Below, piece by piece: positions 17,367-25,094 of a stretch of DNA of 64,000 nucleotides. This stretch comes from DATEPR01 sp036491115. Lineage in GTDB: Bacteria > Actinomycetota > Actinomycetes > Mycobacteriales > Pseudonocardiaceae. The position numbers and the translations under genes are program-made. The notes under the pieces are model-generated. The model was given only the letters and a program-made list of their open reading frames with translations. It did not search any database and was not told the origin of the DNA. The stretch is taken from the NCBI GenBank assembly GCA_036491115.1, contig DASXCQ010000078.1, positions 124,001-188,000 of the forward strand, given 5' to 3'. Numbering within the stretch: position 1 is the stretch's first letter; each line of letters begins with the position of its first letter.

Positions 17367-18008
17367 CTAGCGTTCGGCGGGCGGCCGTCCGCCTCGAACC
17401 CGAGAGTGACGCCACATCGTGGGTATCGGCGGGGCGTCCCCGGGGAGTACCAGGGCACCGGTGACCTCGAACCCGAAGTGCTCGTACAGCGACACATTGG
17501 TGGTCTTGCTGGACTCCAGGTAGGCCGGAATCCCCGCCGCGTCGCAGTGCGCCAGCCGTGCCCGCAGCAACGCCCCGCCCACCCCGCTGCCCTGGGCATC
17601 CGGATGAACGCCGATCGCGGACAAGTACCAGTGCGGTTCACCGCCGGGGTGGGCACGGGCCTGCGCGCTGGCCATCACCGATGCGGGGCCCAGTCGCCGG
17701 CCGAAGGCCCGAACGAGCCCGGGCAGCTCGGCCAGTCGCAGCCGCGGATGCCACCGACCCGGAGGCAGCCACAACGCCGCCCCGACCAACCGGTCACCGG
17801 CACGGGCCAGCTCCACGCCGCCGGGACGCAGCATCTCGTGCCGCAGCAGTGTCCCGAAGAAGACGCGCAGCCGGCGTTTCCGGCCGTTGTCGTCGGGCAG
17901 CAGCCAGGTCATCGCCGGATCATCGAAGAATGCTTCCGCCAGCACCGCGGCGATCCCGGACAGATCCCGCTTCGTCGCACGTCGCACGATGAGCTCAGAG
18001 TCCCCCAT
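17367..18008 (-). CDS. GNAT-family N-acetyltransferase
   Basis: A 213-residue acetyltransferase. The acetyl-CoA motif is HWYLSAIGVHPDAQGSGVGG, with the downstream IPAYLESSKTTNVSLYEHFG typical of the family. Start ATG at 18008 fits the family N-terminus (ELIVRRATKRDLSGIAAVLA); TACCAT lies 8 nt upstream, compatible with a leaderless transcript. It leads the run of three methyltransferases. Substrate unknown. Confidence 0.9.
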   Translation of the reverse strand: MGDSELIVRRATKRDLSGIAAVLAEAFFDDPAMTWLLPDDNGRKRRLRVFFGTLLRHEMLRPGGVELARAGDRLVGAALWLPPGRWHPRLRLAELPGLVRAFGRRLGPASVMASAQARAHPGGEPHWYLSAIGVHPDAQGSGVGGALLRARLAHCDAAGIPAYLESSKTTNVSLYEHFGFEVTGALVLPGDAPPIPTMWRHSRVRGGRPPAER

Positions 18009-18195
18009 GGCGCACGATGGTAGGCGGACCTGACGCAGGCAGTACGAACCATCCCGTCGTAGCCGCCGGGCTGGCTGTTGACCTGTCGTCGCCGCGCGCC
18101 TGCGTCCGGCAACGCCCAGCCAGTCCGCGCTCGTGCGTCGCGGCACCGCCGAAGACGATTGGCCACGGGTAGCGACCGTTGTCATGCTTTCGTAG

Positions 18196-18705
18196 ATGGC
18201 GGAGACCCACGTCGACGACTGGGTGGCGCAGCGGTACGAGCGATTGTGGCCGGAACTGTTCGATCCCGCGGTGGTCGAGCCGGCCGTGAACCTTCTTGTG
18301 GACCTGGCGGGCGACGGACCTGCGCTGGAACTGGGGATCGTTGAAGCGGTCGACCTGAACGCCGGTGCGATCGGCTCACTTGTCGCGGCCTATGACACAG
18401 GCACCTCCGAACATGAGTACGAGATCGAGTTCGTCGATGACGATGGCTCAATCCTCGCACTGATTACCGTGAAGGAATCCGCCGTCGAACGTGCCGAAGG
18501 ACAGGCGTCAACGACACATCGGCGGAGTCTGCAGGGCGCGTGCCAGCTGCCCGCTGGCGGCACGGTGAACCCGTCCGACACACCCGATGATCAAGACTGG
18601 CCGGCGGGTCTTCCGCATCCCACGATTGCGGTCAGAGGACACCGTCGTGGACGTCGAAGCGGGGCGGTCAGCGCGGCAGATCGCGGATGTCCTCGGGCAC
18701 GCTGA
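18196..18705 (+). pseudogene. chimeric ORF: methyltransferase N-terminus joined to a DUF4926-like fragment
   Basis: The first 49 codons look like the N-terminus of a SAM methyltransferase (DWVAQRYERLWPELFDPAVV, ending GPALELGI), but the glycine-rich motif that should follow is missing. At about 18341 the sequence switches to a DUF4926-like segment (AGAIGSLVAAYDTG, YEIEFVDDDGSILALITV). After about 18490 the frame is not recognisable. A CATGCT box 7 nt before the ATG, with TTGGCC 18 bp further up, suggests the original leaderless promoter survives. I read this as two gene remnants joined by deletion or recombination; a short chimeric protein could still be made. Confidence 0.6.
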
Positions 18706-18727
18706 CCGGACACCCCATCTGACCTGA
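18587..18727 (+). pseudogene. 3' remnant of a tyrosine recombinase (phage-type integrase)
   Basis: In a different frame from the chimeric ORF, 46 codons read TGRRVFRIPRLRSED and then VEAGRSARQIADVLGHADRT before a stop. The second part matches the conserved end of actinobacterial integrases, where an alanine-glycine-leucine-serine-alanine-arginine-glutamine-isoleucine helix precedes the catalytic LGHA histidine. The catalytic tyrosine and all upstream domains are missing. This is a decayed scrap, not an active gene; it points to past integration or excision at this spot. Confidence 0.5.
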
Positions 18728-18741
18728 CGATGATCGTGGTC

Positions 18742-19191
18742 CTAGTGCACCTCGAAGCCGTCGCCGGCGCCCGCCGCGCGCAGGAACGGCACCAGCTGGG
18801 AGCCGAATGCGGCGGGCGGTTCGCCGGGCCAGGCGTCGAACTTCGCGACCGCGGCGGCGCACTCGGCGGCGGTGACGTGCCAGCCCAGACTGGTGCGCAG
18901 CTTGTGCAACGGGATGCCCGGTACGTCGGTGCGGCCGTGGTGGCTCAGGATCCTGGCCAGTGCCGCCTCGTAGTCCTCGGCGCGGCCACCCAGTGGCCGG
19001 CCCGCACTGTCGAAATCGGACACTCCGTACACGGCCCACATCGGGAACTTCGGCGGTGGGCCCGTGTCCACCACCATGCCCAGCGTGGTCATGACGGCGA
19101 TGATCCTGGCCAGTCGGCGCGGGCGGTACCTCAGGTCGGCAGGCGGCGTCGTGCCGCCGTCGACCGGTCGTAACTCCCACACGTACCGCAC
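18742..19191 (-). CDS. hypothetical protein
   Basis: A 149-residue soluble protein starting at the GTG at 19191 (VRYVWELRPVDGG). No family is recognised; the sequence mixes beta-like segments (FPMWAVYGVSDFDSAG) with helices (ECAAAVAKFDAWPGEP) and has no catalytic signature. Codon bias is typical of the window. It begins just after the glycerol-kinase terminator hairpin and is probably a separate unit. The frame is open further upstream but that part overlaps glpK antisense-free sequence and looks non-coding. Confidence 0.7.
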   Translation of the reverse strand: MRYVWELRPVDGGTTPPADLRYRPRRLARIIAVMTTLGMVVDTGPPPKFPMWAVYGVSDFDSAGRPLGGRAEDYEAALARILSHHGRTDVPGIPLHKLRTSLGWHVTAAECAAAVAKFDAWPGEPPAAFGSQLVPFLRAAGAGDGFEVH

Positions 19192-19206
19192 ATGATCACC
19201 GTAGCG

Positions 19207-19243
19207 GCGACCGCCCGCACGGTCGTGCTGTGCGGGCGGTCGC
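19207..19243 (-). terminator. hairpin terminator after glpF-glpK
   Basis: A perfect 14-bp inverted repeat (left arm 19207-19220, GCGACCGCCCGCAC; right arm 19230-19243) with a 9-nt loop lies 27 bp beyond the glycerol kinase stop. It lacks a long T-run on that strand, as many actinobacterial terminators do. Confidence 0.8.
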
Positions 19244-19270
19244 GTCCCTTCCTTCCCATCCCCCGGTCGG

Positions 19271-20788
19271 TCAGTCCACGTCGACCCAGTTGAGGGTGCG
19301 GTCGACGGCCTTGTGCCAGCCCGCATAGCCCTGGGTGCGCTGGTCGTCGTTCCACTCCGGCTGCCAGCGCTCGTCCTCGTTCCAGTTGTTCTCCAGCTCA
19401 CCGGTGTTCTGCCAGAAGCCCACCGCGAGCCCGGCGGCGTAGGCGGCGCCCAGTGCCGTCGTCTCCGCGACGACCGGTTTGGACACCGGAACGCCGAGGA
19501 TGTCCGCCTGCAACTGCATGCACAGCTTGTTGGCGGTGATGCCACCGTCCACCCGCAGCACGTCCAGCGTCACACCGGAGTCCTGCTCCATGGCGTCCAC
19601 GACGTCCTTGGTCTGGTAGCAGATCGCTTCCAGAGTGGCCCTGGCGAGGTGGGCGTTGGTGTTGAAACGGGACAGTCCGACGATCGCGCCACGGGCGTCG
19701 GACCGCCAGTACGGCGCGAACAGCCCGGAGAACGCCGGCACGAAGTAGACGCCGCCGTTGTCCTCGACCTGCCGGGCCAGCGACTCGCTCTCCGCGGCGC
19801 CGCTGATGATGCCCAACTGGTCGCGCAGCCACTGCACCGCGGAACCGGTCACCGCGATGGAGCCCTCCAGCGCGTAGATCGGCTTGGCCGACCCGAACTG
19901 GTAGCACACGGTGGTGAGCAGGCCGTGCTCCGAGCGCACCAGCTCCTCGCCGGTGTTGAGCAGCAGGAAGTTGCCCGTGCCGTAGGTGTTCTTCGCCCTG
20001 CCCGGCTCGAAGCACACCTGGCCGACGGTGGCGGCCTGTTGGTCGCCCAGGTCGCCGGCCAGTCCCACCTCACCGCCGAACGGGCCGTCGGAGCGGGTCG
20101 TGCCGTAGAGATCGGGATTGCTGGACGGCCGGATCGACGGCAGCATCGACCTCGGGACGCCGAAGAAGCCGAGCAGCTCGTCGTCCCAGTCCAACGTCTC
20201 CAGGTTCATCAACATCGTGCGGCTGGCATTGGTCGGATCGGTGACGTGCTGGCCGCCGTCCACGCCGCCGGTCAGGTTCCACAGGACCCACGAGTCGGTG
20301 TTGCCGAAGATCGCGTCACCTGCTTCGGCCGCCTCCCGCACGCCGTCGACGTTCTCCAGGATCCACTGGATCTTGCCGCCGGAGAAGTAGGTCGCGGGCG
20401 GCAGGCCGGCCTTGCGCCGGATGGTCTGGCCGCGCTCGTCGTGGTCCAGCGCCGAGGCGATCCGGTCGGTCCGGGTGTCCTGCCAGACGATCGCGTTGTA
20501 GTAGGGCCGGCCGGTCTTCCGGTTCCACACCACCGCGGTCTCGCGCTGGTTGGTGACGCCCACCGCGGCCAGGTCGGACGCGGTCAGGTTGGTGTTGGTC
20601 AGTGCCGTCTGCACCACCGACCGGGTGCGCTCCCAGATCTCCGTCGGGTTGTGCTCGACCCAGCCCGCCCGGGGCAGGATCTGTTCGTGCTCCAACTGGT
20701 GGCGGCCGATCTCGTTGCCACCGTGGTCGAAGATCATGAAGCGGGTGCTGGTGGTGCCCTGATCCACCGCTCCCACGAAGTCAGCCAT
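19271..20788 (-). CDS. glpK: glycerol kinase (operon copy)
   Basis: A 505-residue glycerol kinase: ATP-dependent phosphorylation of glycerol to sn-glycerol 3-phosphate. The FGGY signatures are complete: GAVDQGTTSTRFMIFD at the N-terminus, GVTNQRETAVVWNR, WQDTRTD, TYGTGNFLLLNTG, ALEGSIAVTGSAVQWLRDQL and LRVDGGITANKLCMQLQAD. The start ATG has AGAAGGAGAGCGAC upstream. It lies 27 bp after glpF, so uptake and kinase are one operon, ended by the hairpin at 19207-19243. Confidence 0.97.
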   Translation of the reverse strand: MADFVGAVDQGTTSTRFMIFDHGGNEIGRHQLEHEQILPRAGWVEHNPTEIWERTRSVVQTALTNTNLTASDLAAVGVTNQRETAVVWNRKTGRPYYNAIVWQDTRTDRIASALDHDERGQTIRRKAGLPPATYFSGGKIQWILENVDGVREAAEAGDAIFGNTDSWVLWNLTGGVDGGQHVTDPTNASRTMLMNLETLDWDDELLGFFGVPRSMLPSIRPSSNPDLYGTTRSDGPFGGEVGLAGDLGDQQAATVGQVCFEPGRAKNTYGTGNFLLLNTGEELVRSEHGLLTTVCYQFGSAKPIYALEGSIAVTGSAVQWLRDQLGIISGAAESESLARQVEDNGGVYFVPAFSGLFAPYWRSDARGAIVGLSRFNTNAHLARATLEAICYQTKDVVDAMEQDSGVTLDVLRVDGGITANKLCMQLQADILGVPVSKPVVAETTALGAAYAAGLAVGFWQNTGELENNWNEDERWQPEWNDDQRTQGYAGWHKAVDRTLNWVDVD

Positions 20789-20815
20789 GTCGCTCTCCTT
20801 CTGTGTGCCGGCGGA

Positions 20816-21646
20816 TCAGGCCTTCTGGAATTCGTCCGGGTTGGTGGGCACCTCACCGGGTTCCTGCGGACCGGCGAAGGGCAGGAACCGACCGACTATC
20901 TGGTCGTACAGGAACACGCCGACGATGCCGCCGATGATGGGCCCGGCTATCGGGACCCACCAGTACTGGTTCCCGTACTGGTCGGTCCACGCCGTGCCGT
21001 ACCCGGTGATGAACGACGCCAGCCGGGGGCCCAGGTCGCGGGCCGGGTTGATGGCGTAGCCGGCGTTGGTGCCCCACGCCATGCCGATGCCGACGATGAG
21101 CAGGCCGATGCCGATGGGCGCCAGACCGTTCGCGAACTTGTTGTTGCGCAGGTCGGTGATCGCCACGATGACGAACAACAGGATGGCCGTGCCGATGATC
21201 TGGTCGCGGAACGCGCCCCACTCACTCACCGGCAGCGTGCCGTTGCCGGGCAGCGTCGAGAAGACGAACTGGGACTTGATGGTGTGTCCCGGGTCGAACT
21301 TGGCCAGGACCTCGGTGTAGTTCCAGCGCACGATCAGCGCGGCCAGGAACGCGCCGAGCGTCTGCGCGAGGCAGTACGGCGCGACCTTCCGCCATTCGAA
21401 TCCCTTGAACACGGCCAGCGCGATGGTCACCGCAGGGTTGATGTGACCGCCGGACAGGGTGCCGGCCACGTAGACGCCGAGGATGACGCCGATGCCCCAC
21501 GCCCAGGCGATGCTGTCGTGACCCCCGAGGCCGCCGGCCACCACCTGGGCCACCACGCCGACGCCGAACAGGATCAGGATGAAGGTGCCGGCGAACTCGG
21601 CGGCCATCTCGCCGAGTAGGCCTTTGTCTCTGAGCCGTTCCACCAT
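20816..21646 (-). CDS. glpF: glycerol facilitator (aquaglyceroporin)
   Basis: A 276-residue MIP-family channel with six membrane segments. Both NPA half-helices are present: GGHINPAVTIALAVF and AGYAINPARDLGPRLASF; the aspartate after the second NPAR is the mark of glycerol rather than water channels. The ATG at 21646 is preceded by AAGGAGGAGTC. It is the first gene of the glpF-glpK operon; a palindromic operator lies about 95 bp upstream of the start (21742-21754). Confidence 0.95.
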   Translation of the reverse strand: MVERLRDKGLLGEMAAEFAGTFILILFGVGVVAQVVAGGLGGHDSIAWAWGIGVILGVYVAGTLSGGHINPAVTIALAVFKGFEWRKVAPYCLAQTLGAFLAALIVRWNYTEVLAKFDPGHTIKSQFVFSTLPGNGTLPVSEWGAFRDQIIGTAILLFVIVAITDLRNNKFANGLAPIGIGLLIVGIGMAWGTNAGYAINPARDLGPRLASFITGYGTAWTDQYGNQYWWVPIAGPIIGGIVGVFLYDQIVGRFLPFAGPQEPGEVPTNPDEFQKA

Positions 21647-21741
21647 GACTCCTCCTTGAGTGCGGTGCGCGGCGACCCCGGGCCCCACGGGCCGTGGTCG
21701 GACGGTAGGTCCGGCCGGGACCAGGGGTCAACGCACGTCGG

Positions 21742-21754
21742 TCGACATTGTCGA
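21742..21754. promoter_or_regulatory. IclR/GylR-type operator upstream of glpF
   Basis: The sequence TCGACATTGTCGA, a palindrome apart from its centre, lies between glpF and the IclR-family gene, on the glpF side. The identical 13-mer recurs at 21850-21862 over the regulator's own promoter, so this is very likely a binding site of that regulator and the point of glycerol control of glpF-glpK. Confidence 0.75.
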
Positions 21755-21839
21755 ACTGGCTGTCGGTGAACACCCGGCGCGTTCGGCCGGGAACTGTGAG
21801 CCAGCGCACATCGCCCCCGCGCATGGCCCACACTGCGCG

Positions 21840-21866
21840 TCGACATTGTTCGACATTGTCGAACAA
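21840..21866. promoter_or_regulatory. double operator over the promoter of the IclR-family gene
   Basis: TTGTTCGAC at 21846-21854 and GTCGAACAA at 21858-21866 are a perfect 9-bp inverted repeat with a 3-bp centre, containing the 13-mer TCGACATTGTCGA. A second, one-base-longer copy (TCGACATTGTTCGA, 21840-21853) overlaps it. A promoter reads TTGTCG (21856-21861), 18 bp, TATGGT (21880-21885), with the start codon 6 nt further. The operator overlaps the -35 box, so autorepression is expected. Confidence 0.75.
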
Positions 21867-21891
21867 AGGCCGACGGCGCTATGGTCGGGTG

Positions 21892-22665
21892 GTGCCCGGC
21901 CCGGTGCAGTCGATCGAACGGGCGGCAGCGATCCTGCGGCTGCTCGCCCGTGGTTCCGGACGGCTCGGCGTCGGCGAGATAGCGAGCTCGCTCGACCTGG
22001 CCAAGGGGACTGCCCACGGCATCCTCCGCACTCTGCAGCGGGTGGGTTTCGTCGAACAGGACAGGGCTACCGGGAAGTATCAGCTCGGGGCGGCATTGCT
22101 GCATCTCGGCACCAGTTACCTGGACGTGAACGAGCTGCGGTCCAGGGCGATCAACTGGGCCGACGCGCTGGCCGCGCGCAGCGGCGAGGCGGTACGCATC
22201 GGAGCGCCGCTGGAGCGCCAGGTTCTCGTTGTGCACCATGTGTTCCGACCCGATGACACGCTGCAGACCCTGGATGTGGGCACCTTGCTGCCGCTGCACG
22301 CCTCGGCCCTGGGCAAGGTGCTGCTGGCCTACGACGTCGAACTGGCCACCGCGATCACTCAGGAGGATGAACCGCTGGCCGCGTTCACCAGGCGCACCAT
22401 CGTCGCGCCCAAGATCCTGGCGCGGGCCCTGGCCGAGGTGCGGGACCGGGGTTGGGCGTCCGAAACGGAGGAGAGCACCCCAGGTCAGGCGGGTATCGCC
22501 GCCCCGATCCGCGGTTATGGTGGGTTGGTGGTGGGTGCCATCGGCGTTTCCGGCGCCGTGGAACGGATCTGTGACGGGCGGGGGCTGCCGAGTCAGGTGC
22601 TCGTCGGCTACGTCCGGGACGCGGCGCGGGCCGTGTCCCGCGATCTCGGAGCGTCCAGGTGGTAG
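21892..22665 (+). CDS. IclR-family regulator of glycerol use (GylR-like)
   Basis: A 257-residue IclR protein: an N-terminal winged helix (VQSIERAAAILRLLARGS, EIASSLDLAKGTAHGILR) and a C-terminal effector domain (LLPLHASALGKVLLAY, with GIAAPIRGYGG). The GTG at 21892 is favoured because a TATGGT box lies 6 nt before it, giving a leaderless transcript; 21889 is an adjacent alternative. In Streptomyces the homologous GylR represses glycerol genes and itself, and the shared palindromes here fit that. It is followed 28 bp later by a second glycerol kinase, probably in the same transcript. Confidence 0.92.
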   Translation: MPGPVQSIERAAAILRLLARGSGRLGVGEIASSLDLAKGTAHGILRTLQRVGFVEQDRATGKYQLGAALLHLGTSYLDVNELRSRAINWADALAARSGEAVRIGAPLERQVLVVHHVFRPDDTLQTLDVGTLLPLHASALGKVLLAYDVELATAITQEDEPLAAFTRRTIVAPKILARALAEVRDRGWASETEESTPGQAGIAAPIRGYGGLVVGAIGVSGAVERICDGRGLPSQVLVGYVRDAARAVSRDLGASRW

Positions 22666-22693
22666 CCGGGCCGGTGCGGGAAGGGGGAGTGCC

Positions 22694-24223
22694 ATGGTGC
22701 AGCGCTACGTGATGTCGATCGACCAGGGCACGACCTCCACCCGATGCATCCTGTTCGATCAACGCGGGCGCCTGGTCTCCGTGGTACAGAAGGAACACCA
22801 ACAGCACTACCCGCGGCCCGGCTGGGTCGAGCACGACGCCGTGGAGATCTGGCGCAACGTGTCCCGGATCGTGCCGCAGACCATGGCCCAGGCCGGTGTC
22901 GGCGCCGGCCAGGTGGTCGCGGTGGGCATCGCCAACCAGCGGGAGACCGTGGTGCTGTGGGACCGGCACACCGGCCACCCGATCGGCCACGCGATCAACT
23001 GGCAGGACACCCGCACCGACGAGATGGTCGAGGAACTGGCCCGCAAACCGGGTGCGGACACCATCCGGGAACGCACCGGCCTGCCACTGGCCACCTACTT
23101 CTCCGCGCCCCGGATCAGCTGGCTGCTGGACCGCACGCCCGGCCTGCGCGAGCGCGCCGAACGCGGCGACGTGCTCGTCGGCACCATGGAGAGCTGGCTG
23201 ATCTGGAACCTCACCGGCGGCGCGGACGGGGGAGTGCACGTCACCGACGTGACCAACGCCAGCCGGACCCTGCTGATGGACCTGCACACCCTGGCGTGGG
23301 ACGACTGGCTACTGTCCTTTTTCGACATTCCACGGCGGACGCTGCCGCAGATCCGTTCGTCCACCGAGACCTACGGCGTCACCACGAAGGTGGTTCCCGG
23401 CATCACCATCGGCGCCGCCCTGGGCGACCAGCACGCCGCACTGTTCGGCCAGACCTGCTTCAGCCCCGGCGAGGCCAAGTGCACCTACGGCACCGGTAGC
23501 TTCCTGCTGCTCAACACCGGCCCCACACCGGTCCACTCGACACACGGGCTGCTGTCCACCGTGGGCTTCCGGATCGGTCAGGAGAAGGCGGTCTACGCAC
23601 TGGAGGGCTCGATCGCCATCACCGGGTCGCTGGTGCAGTGGTTCCGCGACGGGCTCGGGCTGATCACCAGCGCACCGGAGATCGAGACGCTGGCCAGGAC
23701 CGTCGAGGACAACGGCGGCTGCTACATCGTGCCGGCCTTCTCCGGACTGTTCGCGCCGCACTGGCGCAGCGAGGCGCGCGGTGTGATCGCCGGCCTGACC
23801 TCCTACGTCACCAAGGGCCACCTGGCCAGGGCCGTGCTGGAGGCCACCGGCTGGCAGACCCGCGAGGTGGTGGACGCGATGAACGCCGACTCCGGGCTCG
23901 ACCTGAGCACCCTGCGGGTCGACGGCGGCATGACAGCGGACAACCTGCTCATGCAGATAGTCGCCGATGTGCTCAACGTGCCCGTGGTGCGGCCGATGGT
24001 GGTGGAGACGGTGTCACTGGGCGCCGCCTACGCGGCCGGACTGGCCGTCGGCTACTGGCCGGACCTGGAAGGACTGCGGGGCAACTGGCACCGCGCCGCC
24101 CAGTGGTCACCCGCGATGGACGCGGCCCGCCGCGCCGAGGAGTACGCCAACTGGCAGCGGGCCGTCGAGCTGTCGTTCGGCTGGATCCAGCACACCGACG
24201 GCGTGCCACCGGCCCGGTGGTGA
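22694..24223 (+). CDS. glpK: second glycerol kinase
   Basis: A 509-residue FGGY kinase with all the glycerol kinase signatures (MSIDQGTTSTRCILFD, GIANQRETVVLWDR, WQDTRTD, TYGTGSFLLLNTG, ALEGSIAITGSLVQWFRDGL, LRVDGGMTADNLLMQ). The start has AAGGGGGAGTGCC. It is clearly paralogous to, but diverged from, the copy at 19271-20788 and is coupled to the regulator rather than to the channel. It may act on glycerol at a different expression level or on a related triol. Confidence 0.95.
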   Translation: MVQRYVMSIDQGTTSTRCILFDQRGRLVSVVQKEHQQHYPRPGWVEHDAVEIWRNVSRIVPQTMAQAGVGAGQVVAVGIANQRETVVLWDRHTGHPIGHAINWQDTRTDEMVEELARKPGADTIRERTGLPLATYFSAPRISWLLDRTPGLRERAERGDVLVGTMESWLIWNLTGGADGGVHVTDVTNASRTLLMDLHTLAWDDWLLSFFDIPRRTLPQIRSSTETYGVTTKVVPGITIGAALGDQHAALFGQTCFSPGEAKCTYGTGSFLLLNTGPTPVHSTHGLLSTVGFRIGQEKAVYALEGSIAITGSLVQWFRDGLGLITSAPEIETLARTVEDNGGCYIVPAFSGLFAPHWRSEARGVIAGLTSYVTKGHLARAVLEATGWQTREVVDAMNADSGLDLSTLRVDGGMTADNLLMQIVADVLNVPVVRPMVVETVSLGAAYAAGLAVGYWPDLEGLRGNWHRAAQWSPAMDAARRAEEYANWQRAVELSFGWIQHTDGVPPARW

Positions 24224-24247
24224 ACCCGCGCGTGGTGGGATGACGGC

Positions 24248-24460
24248 GTGGACGAGGTCACCATCGCCGACGAGACCATCCGGCTCGGTCAGTTCCTCAA
24301 GCTGGCCGGGCTGGCCGATGCCGGCTCGGACGCCAAGGCGCTGGTCGAGTCCGGGGCCGTGACGGTGAACGGGCGGGTGGACACCCGTCGCGGCCGGCAG
24401 TTGCGGGCCGGGGACGTGGTGGCGTGCGGCGGCCGGAAGGCACGAGTGGTCAGCGGCTGA
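24248..24460 (+). CDS. small S4-domain RNA-binding protein
   Basis: A 70-residue protein consisting almost entirely of an S4 domain: IRLGQFLKLAGLADAGSDAK, then LVESGAVTVNGRVDTRRGRQ and the closing LRAGDVV. GTG at 24248 lies 24 bp after the second glycerol kinase. The family (YbcJ/RlbA-like) binds structured RNA, often ribosomal. Its 3' end overlaps the convergent DUF402 gene by 11 bp. Confidence 0.9.
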   Translation: MDEVTIADETIRLGQFLKLAGLADAGSDAKALVESGAVTVNGRVDTRRGRQLRAGDVVACGGRKARVVSG

Positions 24461-25094
24461 GGGCGTCGTCGGGCAGTACCGGCAGCGGCCACGCCGGATC
24501 GGCCACGAAGCCGGAGCGGTCCTGGGCGAACGGGCCCTCGGCCGCTTCGACCAGCGCCAGCACCTGATCTCGGGCCGCCGTCACCTCGGCGTGGGTCGCG
24601 TCGTCGATCAGCCCGATCCGCCTGCCCTGGGCGTACTCGTCCTCGTCCTTCCACCGGTAGCCGGACAGGTCCGGTTCGACCTCCAGGTCCAGCAGCAGGT
24701 CCATCGTGTCGATCCCGATCGCGGTGCGCCGGTAGGGCAGTTCGAAGTTGACGTACCAGGTGGCCGGCCGGTCGGACAGGTAGCGGTGCACGCTGAAGTG
24801 CTGGCCGGACCGGAACTCGCTGACCAGCGTCGTGTCCTGCCAGGTCCACGGGTCCAGGTCCCACCGGCCGGCCGCGAGGTCGTCGACGCCCTGCTTGCGG
24901 ACCACGTCGTCGCCGGTGCGCAGCCAGTGCGTCCAGGTCGCGGGGGCCAGCATCCGCACCCCCGGCCAGCAGGCGAGCGCGACCACGCCGTCGGCGTCGG
25001 CGAGCACCCGGTTGGGCGTCGCCGTCCACACCTTGTTCCGCCGGACGTCGCGCCGGACGGCGGTCGAACCGGGCGCGAACGGCGGCTCAGTCAA
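24450..25094 (-). CDS. DUF402-domain protein
   Basis: A 214-residue DUF402 protein: WYVNFELPYRRTAIGIDTMD followed by LLLDLEVEPDLSGYRWKDED, the acidic pattern typical of this family, some members of which are nucleotide or phosphonate phosphatases (FomD). The start appears to be a TTG at 25094, eight bases inside the 3' end of the MFS gene; AAGGAG within that gene lies seven bases upstream, an ideal spacing. It is thus the last gene of a gnd-MFS-DUF402 run. Confidence 0.85.
   Translation of the reverse strand: MTEPPFAPGSTAVRRDVRRNKVWTATPNRVLADADGVVALACWPGVRMLAPATWTHWLRTGDDVVRKQGVDDLAAGRWDLDPWTWQDTTLVSEFRSGQHFSVHRYLSDRPATWYVNFELPYRRTAIGIDTMDLLLDLEVEPDLSGYRWKDEDEYAQGRRIGLIDDATHAEVTAARDQVLALVEAAEGPFAQDRSGFVADPAWPLPVLPDDALSR

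Noticed and set aside
19313..21619. A 768-codon plus-strand frame
   Set aside because: Antisense to glpK and glpF, both complete and convincing.
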